From UBA1479 sp040218445 (GTDB lineage Bacteria > Pseudomonadota > Alphaproteobacteria > Rhodospirillales > Casp-alpha2): a stretch of DNA of 64,000 nt. The notes below the pieces were generated by a model. The model worked only from the letters and a program-made list of their open reading frames with translations, searched no databases and had not been told where the DNA came from. The stretch spans positions 62,001-126,000 of the forward strand of contig JAVJRK010000010.1 of NCBI GenBank assembly GCA_040218445.1, written 5' to 3'. The translations under genes were made by a program, and so were the position numbers. How positions within the stretch are numbered: position 1 is the stretch's first letter; each line of letters opens with the position of its first letter. Shown piece by piece: positions 25,111 to 33,324 of this stretch.

Positions 25111-26502
25111 TCAGACCTGTGTGCGAAGATGAAAGGACATGGGCCGGGTCAGGTGATCATAGCCGAGCGGCGACAAGGTGCAGCCCCGGCCCGAATTCTT
25201 GACCCCGGTCCAGGCCAGGGCCGGGTCCAGATAGTCGGCCCGGTTCATGAACAGGGTGCCGGTTTCGATGCGGTCGCCCAGCGCCAGGGCCGCGTCCGTA
25301 TCCGCCGTCCAGATGCTGGCGGTCAGGCCGAAGTCGCTGTCGTTCATCAGGGCCACGGCCTCGTCGTCGGACGCAACCTTCATCACGCCGACCACGGGGC
25401 CGAAGGATTCTTCAGTCATCACGCGCATGGAATGGTCCACATCGACCAGCACCTGCGGCGCCATATAGGCGCTGCCGGGGGCATCCCGGCCGAACGCCTT
25501 GGCATCGATCAGGGCCCGGGCCCCGGCCTGGACCGCGCCCGCGATCTGCCCGCGCACGAAATCGGCGGCCTTGGGCCGGACCATGGGGCCCAGGGTCGTG
25601 GCCGTATCAAGCGGGTCGCCCAGAACGTATCCCTTGGCGGTCTCGACCATGCCCTGAACGAAATCGTCATAGACCGCGGCATGGACGTAGACCCGTTCGA
25701 TCCCGCAGCAGCTTTGCCCGGAATTGAAGAACGCCCCATCGGTCACGTTCTCGACGGCGTGCGCAAGGTTGGCGTCGGCCCGCACATAAGCGGGATCCTT
25801 GCCGCCCAGCTCCAGCCCGATGCCGATGAAGCGTCCCGCCGCCGCGCGTTCCATGGCCGCCCCGCCGGGGACCGAGCCGGTGAAGGCGACGAAATTGATT
25901 TCGGGGGATGCGACCACACGGGCCGTCTGGTCATGGGTCAGATGCAGGACCTGGAACAGGCCGTCGGGGGCACCGGCGGTTTCGAACGCGCGGGCGATGC
26001 GCTCGCCACATAAAGGCGTCTGCGTCGCGTGTTTCAGGACCACCGCGTTGCCCGCCATGATTGCCGGCACGATGGCGTTGACCGCCGTAAGGTAGGGGTA
26101 GTTCCAGGGGGCGACGACCAGCACCACGCCCAGGGGCTGTTTGCGGATGAAGCGGGTAAAGCCCGGTTTGTCCGGAGCGGGGGTATCCGCCAGGGTGCCT
26201 TCGGCGATGGCGATCATGTGGCGGGCCCGTTCCTCGAACCCCGCAACCTCGCCCGCGCCATAGCGCAGGGGCCGGCCCATCTGCCAGGCCAATTCCCGGG
26301 AAACGGCATCGGGCTCGGCGATGAAGGCATCGACCATGCGCGCACAGATCACCGCCCGTTCGGCCACGGGCATGCGGCGCCAAGTTGCCTGGCACTGGGC
26401 CGCACGGTCCAAAGCAGCCCCGATTTCGGCATCGCTTGCGGCGGGGCGTTCGGCATAGACCGATCCGTCAACGGGGGAAATACAACTGAGCGTTTCGGTC
26501 AT
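25111..26502 (-). CDS. NAD(P)-dependent aldehyde dehydrogenase
   Basis: This ALDH-superfamily enzyme (463 residues) oxidises an aldehyde to an acid. The general base is in LELGGKDPAY (Glu233) and the nucleophile in NSGQSCCGIERV (two adjacent cysteines, the first in the catalytic position). PWNYPYLT and FTGSVPGG form the cofactor site. It resembles succinate-semialdehyde dehydrogenases more than PhnY, which is encoded elsewhere in the window. It is the third gene of the PbfA-like operon, 92 bases after the hydroxyacid dehydrogenase. The substrate is unknown; an aldehyde made by the adjacent alcohol dehydrogenase is likely. Confidence 0.88.
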   Translation of the reverse strand: MTETLSCISPVDGSVYAERPAASDAEIGAALDRAAQCQATWRRMPVAERAVICARMVDAFIAEPDAVSRELAWQMGRPLRYGAGEVAGFEERARHMIAIAEGTLADTPAPDKPGFTRFIRKQPLGVVLVVAPWNYPYLTAVNAIVPAIMAGNAVVLKHATQTPLCGERIARAFETAGAPDGLFQVLHLTHDQTARVVASPEINFVAFTGSVPGGAAMERAAAGRFIGIGLELGGKDPAYVRADANLAHAVENVTDGAFFNSGQSCCGIERVYVHAAVYDDFVQGMVETAKGYVLGDPLDTATTLGPMVRPKAADFVRGQIAGAVQAGARALIDAKAFGRDAPGSAYMAPQVLVDVDHSMRVMTEESFGPVVGVMKVASDDEAVALMNDSDFGLTASIWTADTDAALALGDRIETGTLFMNRADYLDPALAWTGVKNSGRGCTLSPLGYDHLTRPMSFHLRTQV

Positions 26503-26594
26503 GGCGGCATTTCTTATGATGTTCGGGGAAATGGAATCAGATGCCGGACGTTAGCCCGCAGGATTAGGCCGCGCCAGCGGATTTCGCACCCCTG

Positions 26595-27614
26595 TCACGG
26601 GTTTTCGAACCGCACGCCCGACGTCTGCGCGCGCAGTCGCGGATCGGGTGATTTGACCGTCACCGGGCGGCCTTCCAGCACTTCGCGGCACCGGTCCAGC
26701 GTCTCAAGTTCCAGGCGCTGCATGGCTTCATGGGTGAAGAAGGTCAGATGCGGCAACAGGATCACGTTGTCCATGGCGAACAGGGGGCTCAAGGGATGGC
26801 CTTCGAGGGCGAGCGGCTCCTGGCTGTAAACGTCGAGCCCGGCGCCTGCGATGCGGCCTTCGACCAATGCTTCGACCAGGGCCGCTTCATCCACGATGGC
26901 ACCGCGCGCCACGTTGATCAGAAAGGCCGTCGGCTTCATGGCGGCCAATTCCTGTGCCCCGATCAGGCCCCGCGTTTCGTCGTTGAGCACGGAGTGGACG
27001 GAGACGACATCCGATCGCGCCATCAGGTCCATGAGGTCCGCCACGGGCTCGATCCCGGCCTGGATCAATTCCGCATCGGGGGTATGGGGGCTATAGGCGA
27101 TGACCCGGGCCCCGAACCCCGCCCCCGCCATCTGGGCGAAGGCGCGGCCGATGCGCCCGGCCCCCACGATGCCCACGGTCTTGCCCGCGATGTCCGATGC
27201 CAGCCATTGTTCTTCGGGCCATGCCCAGCCGTCCGCATGCATGGTGCGATCCAGCGGGATCAGCTTCTTGGCCAGCGCCAGCATCAGGGTGAAGGCCCCC
27301 TCGGCCACCGTGCGTTCGGCATATTCGGGGATGTTGACCACGGGGATGCCCCGTTCGCGGGCCGCCGCCATATCGATGGCATCGATGCCGACGCCGTACT
27401 TGACGATACCTTTCAATTTCGGCGCCGCCGCGATCACCCGCGCCGTGATCGGCGTGTAGCACATCAGGATCAGATCCGCGTCGGCCACGGCGTCGAGCAG
27501 CACGTTTTCGCCTGCACCGTCCGGCACCAACACCAGATCAACGCCCATGTCGCGCAGGCCTGGATCGATCACCGGGCATTGCAGTTCGCGGTCCGTGCGG
27601 ACGACCTTGACCAT
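26595..27614 (-). CDS. NAD-dependent D-2-hydroxyacid dehydrogenase family protein
   Basis: This oxidoreductase (339 residues) interconverts a 2-hydroxyacid and a 2-oxoacid. The Rossmann motif VGIVGAGRIGRAFAQ (about 147-161), the substrate arginine in INVARGAIVDE, the glutamate near SQEPL and the catalytic histidine in LLPHLTFF are all present. A GGGGGAG ribosome-binding site precedes the ATG. It is the second gene of the PbfA-like operon, 36 bases after it. Phosphoglycerate or glyoxylate/hydroxypyruvate type substrates are the usual ones; a phosphono-hydroxyacid is possible from context only. Confidence 0.88.
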   Translation of the reverse strand: MVKVVRTDRELQCPVIDPGLRDMGVDLVLVPDGAGENVLLDAVADADLILMCYTPITARVIAAAPKLKGIVKYGVGIDAIDMAAARERGIPVVNIPEYAERTVAEGAFTLMLALAKKLIPLDRTMHADGWAWPEEQWLASDIAGKTVGIVGAGRIGRAFAQMAGAGFGARVIAYSPHTPDAELIQAGIEPVADLMDLMARSDVVSVHSVLNDETRGLIGAQELAAMKPTAFLINVARGAIVDEAALVEALVEGRIAGAGLDVYSQEPLALEGHPLSPLFAMDNVILLPHLTFFTHEAMQRLELETLDRCREVLEGRPVTVKSPDPRLRAQTSGVRFENP

Positions 27615-27650
27615 GTGCTCCCCCTTTTTTGTTTTCCGGGTTGTTGCCGT

Positions 27651-29054
27651 TCAGGCCAGTCCGGCCGCGCGGGCGGCATCCGTGATGGCCCCTTCCAGGA
27701 TATCCAGGGCCTGATCCATCTCTGCCTGCGTCACCACCAGGGGCGGCGTCAGGGTCAATGTATTGCCCATGGAAATCTTGAACGAAAGTCCGCCGTCCAG
27801 GCAACGGTAGAGCACGTCTTCGGCCAGGGCCACCGCCGGTTCCTTTCCCGCCTTGTCGACCACAAGTTCCGCCCCCATCAGGAAGCCCCGCCCGCGCACG
27901 TCGCCGATCACCGGCAGGCGATCCTTCATATCGTACAGGCGTGCAAGGGCATGGGCACCCACGGTCGCAGCATTCTCGACCAGGTTTTCGTCTTCGATGA
28001 TTTCGATGGTCGTCAGCGCCGCCCGCGTGGTCACGGGATTTTTCTCATGGGTGTAATGGCCGAAGGCATAGTCGCCCGCCACGTCCAGGCCCGGCCGCGC
28101 GATCACGGCGGCGATGGGCAGGATGCCGCCGCCGAGCCCCTTGCCCATGACCAGAATGTCCGGCACCACACCGTCGTGGTCGCAGGCAAACATGCGCCCG
28201 GTCTTGCCCAGGCCTGTCGGGATTTCATCGAAGATCAGCAAAGCGCCGACATCGTCGCAGGCCTGGCGGACGGCAGCCCAGAACCCGGGCGGCGGCACAT
28301 AGGGCACGGCGCGGGCCGGCTCGGCGATCACGGCGGCGACGTCGCCTTCTTTCTCCAGCACATAGCGCACCATGTTGGCGCAGGTCATCTTGCACAGGTC
28401 CAAATCCGGCTGGCCGTCCGTTTCCGGATAGCCGTAAGGGCAGCGATAGCAGGCGAAGGGGGCCACGTGTTCCGTGCCCGCCAGAAGCGGGCCGACCAGG
28501 TTCGATCTGAACAGCTGTTCCCCGCCCACGGACGACGCCCCGAACCCGGCCCCGTGAAAGGCGTCCCAGAACGACACGGTCTTGAACCGCCCGGTCGCCG
28601 CGCGGGCCAACTTCAACGCGACCTCGACCGCGTCGGATCCGCCCGTGGTGAACAGCACCTTGCCAAGGTCGCCCGGTGCGATGTCCACCAGCTTGCGGGC
28701 CAGGGCGGTCGCCGGCGCACAGGCAAAACGCCGGGGTGCGAAGGAAAGAGTGTCCATCTGATCGGCGATGGCTTTCTTCAGGCGCGGATGGCCGTATCCG
28801 ATGTGATGCACGTTGTTGCCGTGAAAATCCAAATAACGCCGGCCTTCGGCGTCTTCGATCCAGGGACCTTCCGCCTTTGTAATCACCGACAGACAGGGCG
28901 TGGACACGGATTGATGCAGGAACAGGTCCGCGTCTTCGGCCAACGCCCTGTTGGATGCCTCGCCCAGGGCGCCCGCCGCCCATTCCCGCCGCCGGGGCGA
29001 TGCGTTGCTTTCCCCTTCCGACGGGGCAGGCACGTGAAGACGTTCATCAGGCAT
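27651..29054 (-). CDS. Class-III PLP enzyme, probable (R)-1-hydroxy-2-aminoethylphosphonate ammonia-lyase (PbfA-like)
   Basis: This 467-residue protein has the class-III aminotransferase fold. Key features are FHGNNVHHIGYGHP (78-90), the phosphate-binding TTGGSDAVE (136-144), the PLP aspartate in LIFDEIPTG (Asp276) and the PLP lysine in VMGKGLGGG (Lys305). An extra loop, CYRC (202-205) to CKMTC (221-225), has four cysteines. The FHGNNVH segment and the cysteine loop look to me like the PbfA ammonia-lyase group, which turns hydroxylated AEP into phosphonoacetaldehyde and ammonia. This is from memory, not a search. It heads a five-gene operon with a phosphonate-type LysR box upstream. An ordinary omega-transaminase is the alternative. 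Confidence 0.75.
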   Translation of the reverse strand: MPDERLHVPAPSEGESNASPRRREWAAGALGEASNRALAEDADLFLHQSVSTPCLSVITKAEGPWIEDAEGRRYLDFHGNNVHHIGYGHPRLKKAIADQMDTLSFAPRRFACAPATALARKLVDIAPGDLGKVLFTTGGSDAVEVALKLARAATGRFKTVSFWDAFHGAGFGASSVGGEQLFRSNLVGPLLAGTEHVAPFACYRCPYGYPETDGQPDLDLCKMTCANMVRYVLEKEGDVAAVIAEPARAVPYVPPPGFWAAVRQACDDVGALLIFDEIPTGLGKTGRMFACDHDGVVPDILVMGKGLGGGILPIAAVIARPGLDVAGDYAFGHYTHEKNPVTTRAALTTIEIIEDENLVENAATVGAHALARLYDMKDRLPVIGDVRGRGFLMGAELVVDKAGKEPAVALAEDVLYRCLDGGLSFKISMGNTLTLTPPLVVTQAEMDQALDILEGAITDAARAAGLA

Positions 29055-29112
29055 GGGGCGGCACCCGGTTGCAGTGTCAATCAGCGGAGTGTCGCGGTCG
29101 CCCTACCCATAC

Positions 29113-29132
29113 GTCAAATCGCTAATGCCGAT
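29113..29132 (-). promoter_or_regulatory. LysR-type operator, site D (upstream of the PbfA-like operon)
   Basis: GTCAAATCGC then TAATGCCGAT contains ATC-N9-GAT (29118-29132). It shares the first 14 bases with site A and has the same orientation relative to its gene. Its centre is 71 bases before the PbfA-like start. Confidence 0.65.
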
Positions 29133-29190
29133 AGGATTTATCGGTATGGCCTATGCCTAAGGCCTCAATTGATTAAAGCAGAACGCGCCC

Positions 29191-29221
29191 TTGACCTTCC
29201 AGTGACTGGAATCCTTATATA
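29191..29221 (+). promoter_or_regulatory. CueR-type promoter of the copper ATPase gene
   Basis: TTGACC (29191-29196) and TATATA (29216-29221) are 19 bases apart, the long spacing typical of MerR-family promoters. The spacer holds the dyad CCTTCCAGT-GACTGGAATCC, matching the CueR copper operator. The ATPase start codon is 58 bases further on. Confidence 0.85.
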
Positions 29222-29278
29222 CCCCAGATCGGATCGGTTTCAGTTCCACGCACCGCACCGACACAGGAGATATAAAGC

Positions 29279-31675
29279 ATGACACCCCCCACGACCCCGC
29301 CCGCCACACCGGCAGAACACACCGCATCCTGCTGCGGCGGCGGCCATGGCACCGAATCCGCACATGAAGCCACGGCCAAGGATCCGGTTTGCGGCATGAC
29401 CGTCACCTTGGGCATGGGCAAGCCGACATTCGAGCATAACGGCACGGCCTATCATTTCTGCCATGAAGGCTGCCGGACAAAGTTCGCGAACGATCCGGAA
29501 CATTATCTTTCCGGCGCCCATTTAAAACCCCAGCCGGAGATGCCGGCCGGGACGAAATACACCTGCCCCATGGATCCGGAAATCGTCCAGGTCGGCCCCG
29601 GCACCTGCCCTATTTGCGGCATGGCGTTGGAGCCCATGGGCGTGCCTACGGGCGATGAAGGCCCCAACCCGGAACTGGTCGACTTCACCCGCCGGTTTTG
29701 GGTCGGTGCCGTCCTGACCGTGCCGGTTCTGATCCTGGCCATGGGACCGATGCTGGGCCTGGGCATTCGTGACGTTCTGGGCGAAAGCCGGGCACAGTGG
29801 ATTGAGATGGCCCTGGCGAGCCCGGTTATTCTGTGGTGCGGCTGGCCGTTCTTTGAACGCGGCGTCCGGTCTGTCATCACGCGCCACCTTAATATGTTCA
29901 CCCTGATCGCCATGGGCGTGGGGGCGGCCTATCTGTTCAGCCTTGCCGCCGTGCTGGCCCCCGGCATTTTCCCGGATGGCTTCCGCGGCGCGGATGGCCA
30001 CGTGGGTGTCTATTTCGAAGCCGGTGCCGTGATCATCGTGCTGGTTCTGTTGGGGCAACTAATGGAACTGGGCGCGCGCGACCGCACCGGTGCGGCCATT
30101 CGCGCCTTGCTGGACATGGCCGCCAAGACCGCACGGCGGATCGCCCCCGACGGAACCGAGTCCGAGGTGCCCCTTGAGGACGTGCAAAGCGGCGATCGCC
30201 TGCGCGTGCGCCCCGGCGACAAAATTCCGGTCGACGGCGTCGTTCTGGAAGGCCGGTCTTCCGTCGACGAGTCCATGATCACCGGCGAACCCGTGCCGGT
30301 CGAAAAGACGGAAGGTGATCCCCTGACCGGCGCCACCCTTAACGGAACCGGCAGCCTGATCATGGAAGCCCAGCGCGTCGGCGCCGAAACGACGCTCAGC
30401 CAGATCGTCGAAATGGTCGCAAACGCCCAACGGTCACGGGCTCCCATTCAAAAGGTCGCGGATGCCGTCGCCGGCATTTTCGTGCCAGCGGTGGTCGCCG
30501 TCGCCATTCTGTCCTTTATCGCATGGTCGATCTGGGGACCGCAGCCGGCATTGGCCTATGCCCTGGTGTCCGCCGTGGCCGTGCTGATCATCGCCTGCCC
30601 CTGCGCACTCGGCCTGGCGACACCCATGTCGATCATGACGGCGACGGGCCGGGGTGCCCAGGCCGGCGTATTGATCAAAAACGCCGAGGCGTTGGAACGC
30701 TTCGCCAAGGTCGACACATTGATCGTCGACAAGACGGGCACCCTGACCCTGGGCAAACCGAAACTTGTCGCCGTGCATCCCACCGAGGGCCATGACGAGG
30801 CCGAGGTTTTGCGCCTCGCCGCCAGCCTGGAACGCGGCTCCGAACACCCCCTGGCCGAGGCCATCGTGGCCGGCGCCGAGGATCGCGGTATCACCACGGC
30901 CAAGGCGGATGACTTCCAATCGATCACCGGCATGGGCGTGACCGGCATCGTGGGCGGTAAGGCCGTGGCCCTCGGCAATGCCCGGATGCTGGAGAACCTG
31001 GGTATCGCTGCGGGCGACCTGACGGCACAGGCGGATGCGCGGCGCGATCAGGGCGAAACCGTCATGTTCGTGATCGTCGACAAAGAAATCGCCGGCCTGA
31101 TCGCCGTCGCCGATCCGGTCAAGGAAACCACCGCCGCCGCCATCCGCGCCTTGCATGCGGCGGAACTTCATATCGTCATGGCAACCGGCGACAACGAACG
31201 TACGGCCCGGGCCGTGGCGAAAGGATTGGGCATCGACGATATCCGCGCCGACGTCCTGCCCGAAGACAAGGCCCGGATCGTCAAGGACCTGCAATCACAA
31301 GGCCGCAAGGTCGCCATGGCCGGCGACGGGGTTAACGATGCCCCCGCCCTGGCCCAGGCCGATGTGGGCATCGCCATGGGAACGGGTGCAGACGTGGCGA
31401 TCGAAAGCGCCGGCATCACTTTGGTAAAAGGGGATTTGGGCGGCATTGTGCGAGCACGCAAACTGGCGCTGGCAACCATGCGCAACATCCGCCAGAACCT
31501 GTTCTTCGCCATGGTCTACAACGCCCTGGGCGTGCCCGTCGCGGCGGGCGTTCTTTATCCCGTATTCGGCATTCTGCTGTCGCCCATGTTCGCCGCCGCC
31601 GCCATGAGCCTGAGTTCCGTTTCAGTGATCACCAACGCGCTGCGTTTGCGCCGCGCCGACATCGGAAAGGATTGA
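29279..31675 (+). CDS. copA: Copper-translocating P1B-type ATPase
   Basis: This inner-membrane pump of 798 residues exports Cu+ using ATP. The N-terminus carries a YHS domain (about 35-78, DPVCGM to FCHEGC) and a heavy-metal-binding domain (94-118, YTCPMDPE to CPICGM) instead of the classical CxxC HMA domain. The TGEP actuator motif (335-338), the CPC transport motif (440-442), the phosphorylated aspartate in DKTGT (Asp484) and GDGVNDAP are intact. AGGAG lies 9 bases before the ATG. It is the first gene of the copper island, directly behind a CueR-type promoter, with cueR following 3 bases after its stop. Confidence 0.95.
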   Translation: MTPPTTPPATPAEHTASCCGGGHGTESAHEATAKDPVCGMTVTLGMGKPTFEHNGTAYHFCHEGCRTKFANDPEHYLSGAHLKPQPEMPAGTKYTCPMDPEIVQVGPGTCPICGMALEPMGVPTGDEGPNPELVDFTRRFWVGAVLTVPVLILAMGPMLGLGIRDVLGESRAQWIEMALASPVILWCGWPFFERGVRSVITRHLNMFTLIAMGVGAAYLFSLAAVLAPGIFPDGFRGADGHVGVYFEAGAVIIVLVLLGQLMELGARDRTGAAIRALLDMAAKTARRIAPDGTESEVPLEDVQSGDRLRVRPGDKIPVDGVVLEGRSSVDESMITGEPVPVEKTEGDPLTGATLNGTGSLIMEAQRVGAETTLSQIVEMVANAQRSRAPIQKVADAVAGIFVPAVVAVAILSFIAWSIWGPQPALAYALVSAVAVLIIACPCALGLATPMSIMTATGRGAQAGVLIKNAEALERFAKVDTLIVDKTGTLTLGKPKLVAVHPTEGHDEAEVLRLAASLERGSEHPLAEAIVAGAEDRGITTAKADDFQSITGMGVTGIVGGKAVALGNARMLENLGIAAGDLTAQADARRDQGETVMFVIVDKEIAGLIAVADPVKETTAAAIRALHAAELHIVMATGDNERTARAVAKGLGIDDIRADVLPEDKARIVKDLQSQGRKVAMAGDGVNDAPALAQADVGIAMGTGADVAIESAGITLVKGDLGGIVRARKLALATMRNIRQNLFFAMVYNALGVPVAAGVLYPVFGILLSPMFAAAAMSLSSVSVITNALRLRRADIGKD

Positions 31676-31678
31676 GCC

Positions 31679-32071
31679 ATGAATATCGGTGACGCGGCCC
31701 GGCTGTCGGGACTTCCGGCCAAGACCATCCGCTATTACGAAGATATCGCCCTGGTCGTGCCGAAGCGCAGCGATAACGGCTACCGGGCTTATTCGGCAAA
31801 CGACGTGCACAAACTGCAATTCGTGCAACGTGCCCGGGGTTTGGGTTTTCCGATCGAACACTGCCGGACCTTATTATCGCTCTACGAGGATCAGAACCGC
31901 GCCAGCGCCGACGTCAAAGCCATCGCCGCGGAACACCTGACGGAAATCGAAGCAAAGATCGAGGAACTGAAAGCCCTTCGCAAGACATTGAAACATCTGG
32001 TCGACAACTGCCACGGCGATGATCGGCCAAGCTGCCCCATCATCGATGGCTTGGCGGGGCCCGAACATTGA
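31679..32071 (+). CDS. cueR: CueR-like MerR family copper-responsive regulator
   Basis: This 130-residue MerR-type activator senses cytoplasmic Cu+ and remodels promoters with long spacers. The helix-turn-helix and wing (MNIGDAARLSGLPAKTIRYY) are followed by a dimerisation helix. The metal loop has two cysteines eight residues apart (Cys111, Cys119), as in CueR. It lies 3 bases downstream of the ATPase gene, so it is made from the same copper-induced transcript. Its likely targets are the dyads at 29191 and 32613. Confidence 0.93.
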   Translation: MNIGDAARLSGLPAKTIRYYEDIALVVPKRSDNGYRAYSANDVHKLQFVQRARGLGFPIEHCRTLLSLYEDQNRASADVKAIAAEHLTEIEAKIEELKALRKTLKHLVDNCHGDDRPSCPIIDGLAGPEH

Positions 32072-32550
32072 TGGCGGGACCTTCCAAACCTGTTTGGGCG
32101 GCGGCGATCATTGGCGCGGTCGCCCTGGGTGGCGCTGCCTGGATGTGGTTCGGCCCGCAATTGTCGGACGGAACCGTCGCCTTGAAACCCGATGACACCC
32201 AAGTCGTCGCGCAAGGTGCTGCAATCTATAAGGACGCCTGCGCCCAATGTCATGGCGTCAACCTGGAAGGACAACCCAATTGGCGGGAACGCTTGCCGTC
32301 GGGCCGATTGCCCGCACCACCCCACGACCGGGCGGGACATACCTGGCATCATACCGATACCCAATTGTTCGACATCACCAAGCGGGGCCCCGCCGCCGTG
32401 GTCGGCGGCAGCTATGAAAGCGACATGCCCGGCTATGACGGGGTTTTGACGGACCATGAGATCATCGCCGTCCTGTCCTATATCAAGAGCACTTGGCCCG
32501 CGACCGTTCGAGCGCGGCATGACGCCTTGAACCGCCAAGTGGACCAATAG
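32071..32550 (+). CDS. Membrane-anchored cytochrome c
   Basis: This 159-residue periplasmic class-I cytochrome c has an uncleaved N-terminal hydrophobic anchor (about residues 8-25), the haem motif CAQCH and the distal methionine probably in ESDMPGYDG. The ATG overlaps the cueR stop (TGATG), so translation is coupled. Similar cytochromes accompany copper-resistance operons, where they may pass electrons from the multicopper oxidase or protect against copper stress; the exact partner is unknown. Confidence 0.88.
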   Translation: MAGPSKPVWAAAIIGAVALGGAAWMWFGPQLSDGTVALKPDDTQVVAQGAAIYKDACAQCHGVNLEGQPNWRERLPSGRLPAPPHDRAGHTWHHTDTQLFDITKRGPAAVVGGSYESDMPGYDGVLTDHEIIAVLSYIKSTWPATVRARHDALNRQVDQ

Positions 32551-32612
32551 GATTTACTGCATGAATGCGTCATGCCTTATTGCATGCCACATATAAAACG
32601 CCATTCCGTCTA

Positions 32613-32643
32613 TTGACCTTCCAGTTGGGGGAAGCCTTAAGCC
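32613..32643 (+). promoter_or_regulatory. Second CueR-type promoter in the copper island
   Basis: TTGACC (32613-32618) is followed by the dyad CCTTCCAGTTGGGGGAAG, nearly the same as at 29191. A weak TAAGCC lies 19 bases after the -35 box. It precedes the small secreted protein and probably drives the downstream copper genes. Confidence 0.65.
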
Positions 32644-32677
32644 TTACCCTTTACGGATATGATTTCGGGTTATCGAT

Positions 32678-33094
32678 GTGAAATTTGACCAAGGAAAAAT
32701 GATCACAGGCAAGAAGTCGCGACGCATATGTGCGGCACTTCTGACCTTGGCGATTTTCCTTTCCGGGTTCGGGATCGGACATGCCGCCCCTGCCGACGGC
32801 ATGCATCATGGACACGCAGCCAGCGCCGAAACGGTCAAATGTGAGCATTCCGAAACCCGGGACCGCACCGAATGTCCCCGCCAGATGGCCCCTTCCGATA
32901 AACGCCCCCTGTCAACGCAGCATGAAATCGGCGGCTGTTGTGTGAACGTCTGTTTTCCGACGGTTATGCCGCGCGACGTTTTGACTTTCACGCCCCCGGC
33001 ATTCGGCATCCAGAAAGTGATTGCAAGCATCGACAGGACGCCGGCACTGGCATCGCCCACAGGCCCGTTCCGTCCGCCGCGAGACCACGCATAA
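32678..33094 (+). CDS. Small secreted His/Cys-rich protein of the copper island
   Basis: I do not recognise a named family. The 138-residue product has a signal peptide (KKSRR, then a hydrophobic stretch to GHAA). The mature chain begins with a His/Met-rich segment (DGMHHGHAAS) and contains scattered cysteines, including CEH and GGCCVNVC, consistent with periplasmic metal binding. The start may be the GTG at 32678 or the ATG at 32699; the ATG gives a more usual signal peptide, but AAGGA lies very close to it. It follows the second CueR-type promoter, so copper induction is likely. Confidence 0.65.
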   Translation: MKFDQGKMITGKKSRRICAALLTLAIFLSGFGIGHAAPADGMHHGHAASAETVKCEHSETRDRTECPRQMAPSDKRPLSTQHEIGGCCVNVCFPTVMPRDVLTFTPPAFGIQKVIASIDRTPALASPTGPFRPPRDHA

Positions 33095-33324
33095 TTCCCG
33101 TTCGGCCGTCTTCGGCCGCAAGGAATTCCATTAGCCAAGTCAGGCCCGCAGCATGACCGAATCGTCATAAGCCACGCCTGACACAGGCAACCGGCAAGCG
33201 TGTTGTCACGCGCCGCCTTTCTTACGAATTCCAATCCAGCGGGAAACCGTCGCGCCGGCAGGGGCAAGGCCTTGGCCTTTCCTTCGCCGTGAACGTCTCA
33301 AATCCAAATTCAAGGATCTCTACA

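Noticed and set aside
26730..29282. An 850-codon open frame on the + strand
   Set aside because: It is antisense to the PbfA-like and hydroxyacid dehydrogenase genes, has low-complexity His/Gly/Gln composition and no family match; it is a GC-rich shadow.
33103..33118. CGGCCG-TCTT-CGGCCG hairpin after the small secreted protein gene
   Set aside because: No T run follows, so I do not call it a terminator, though it may pause or protect the transcript.
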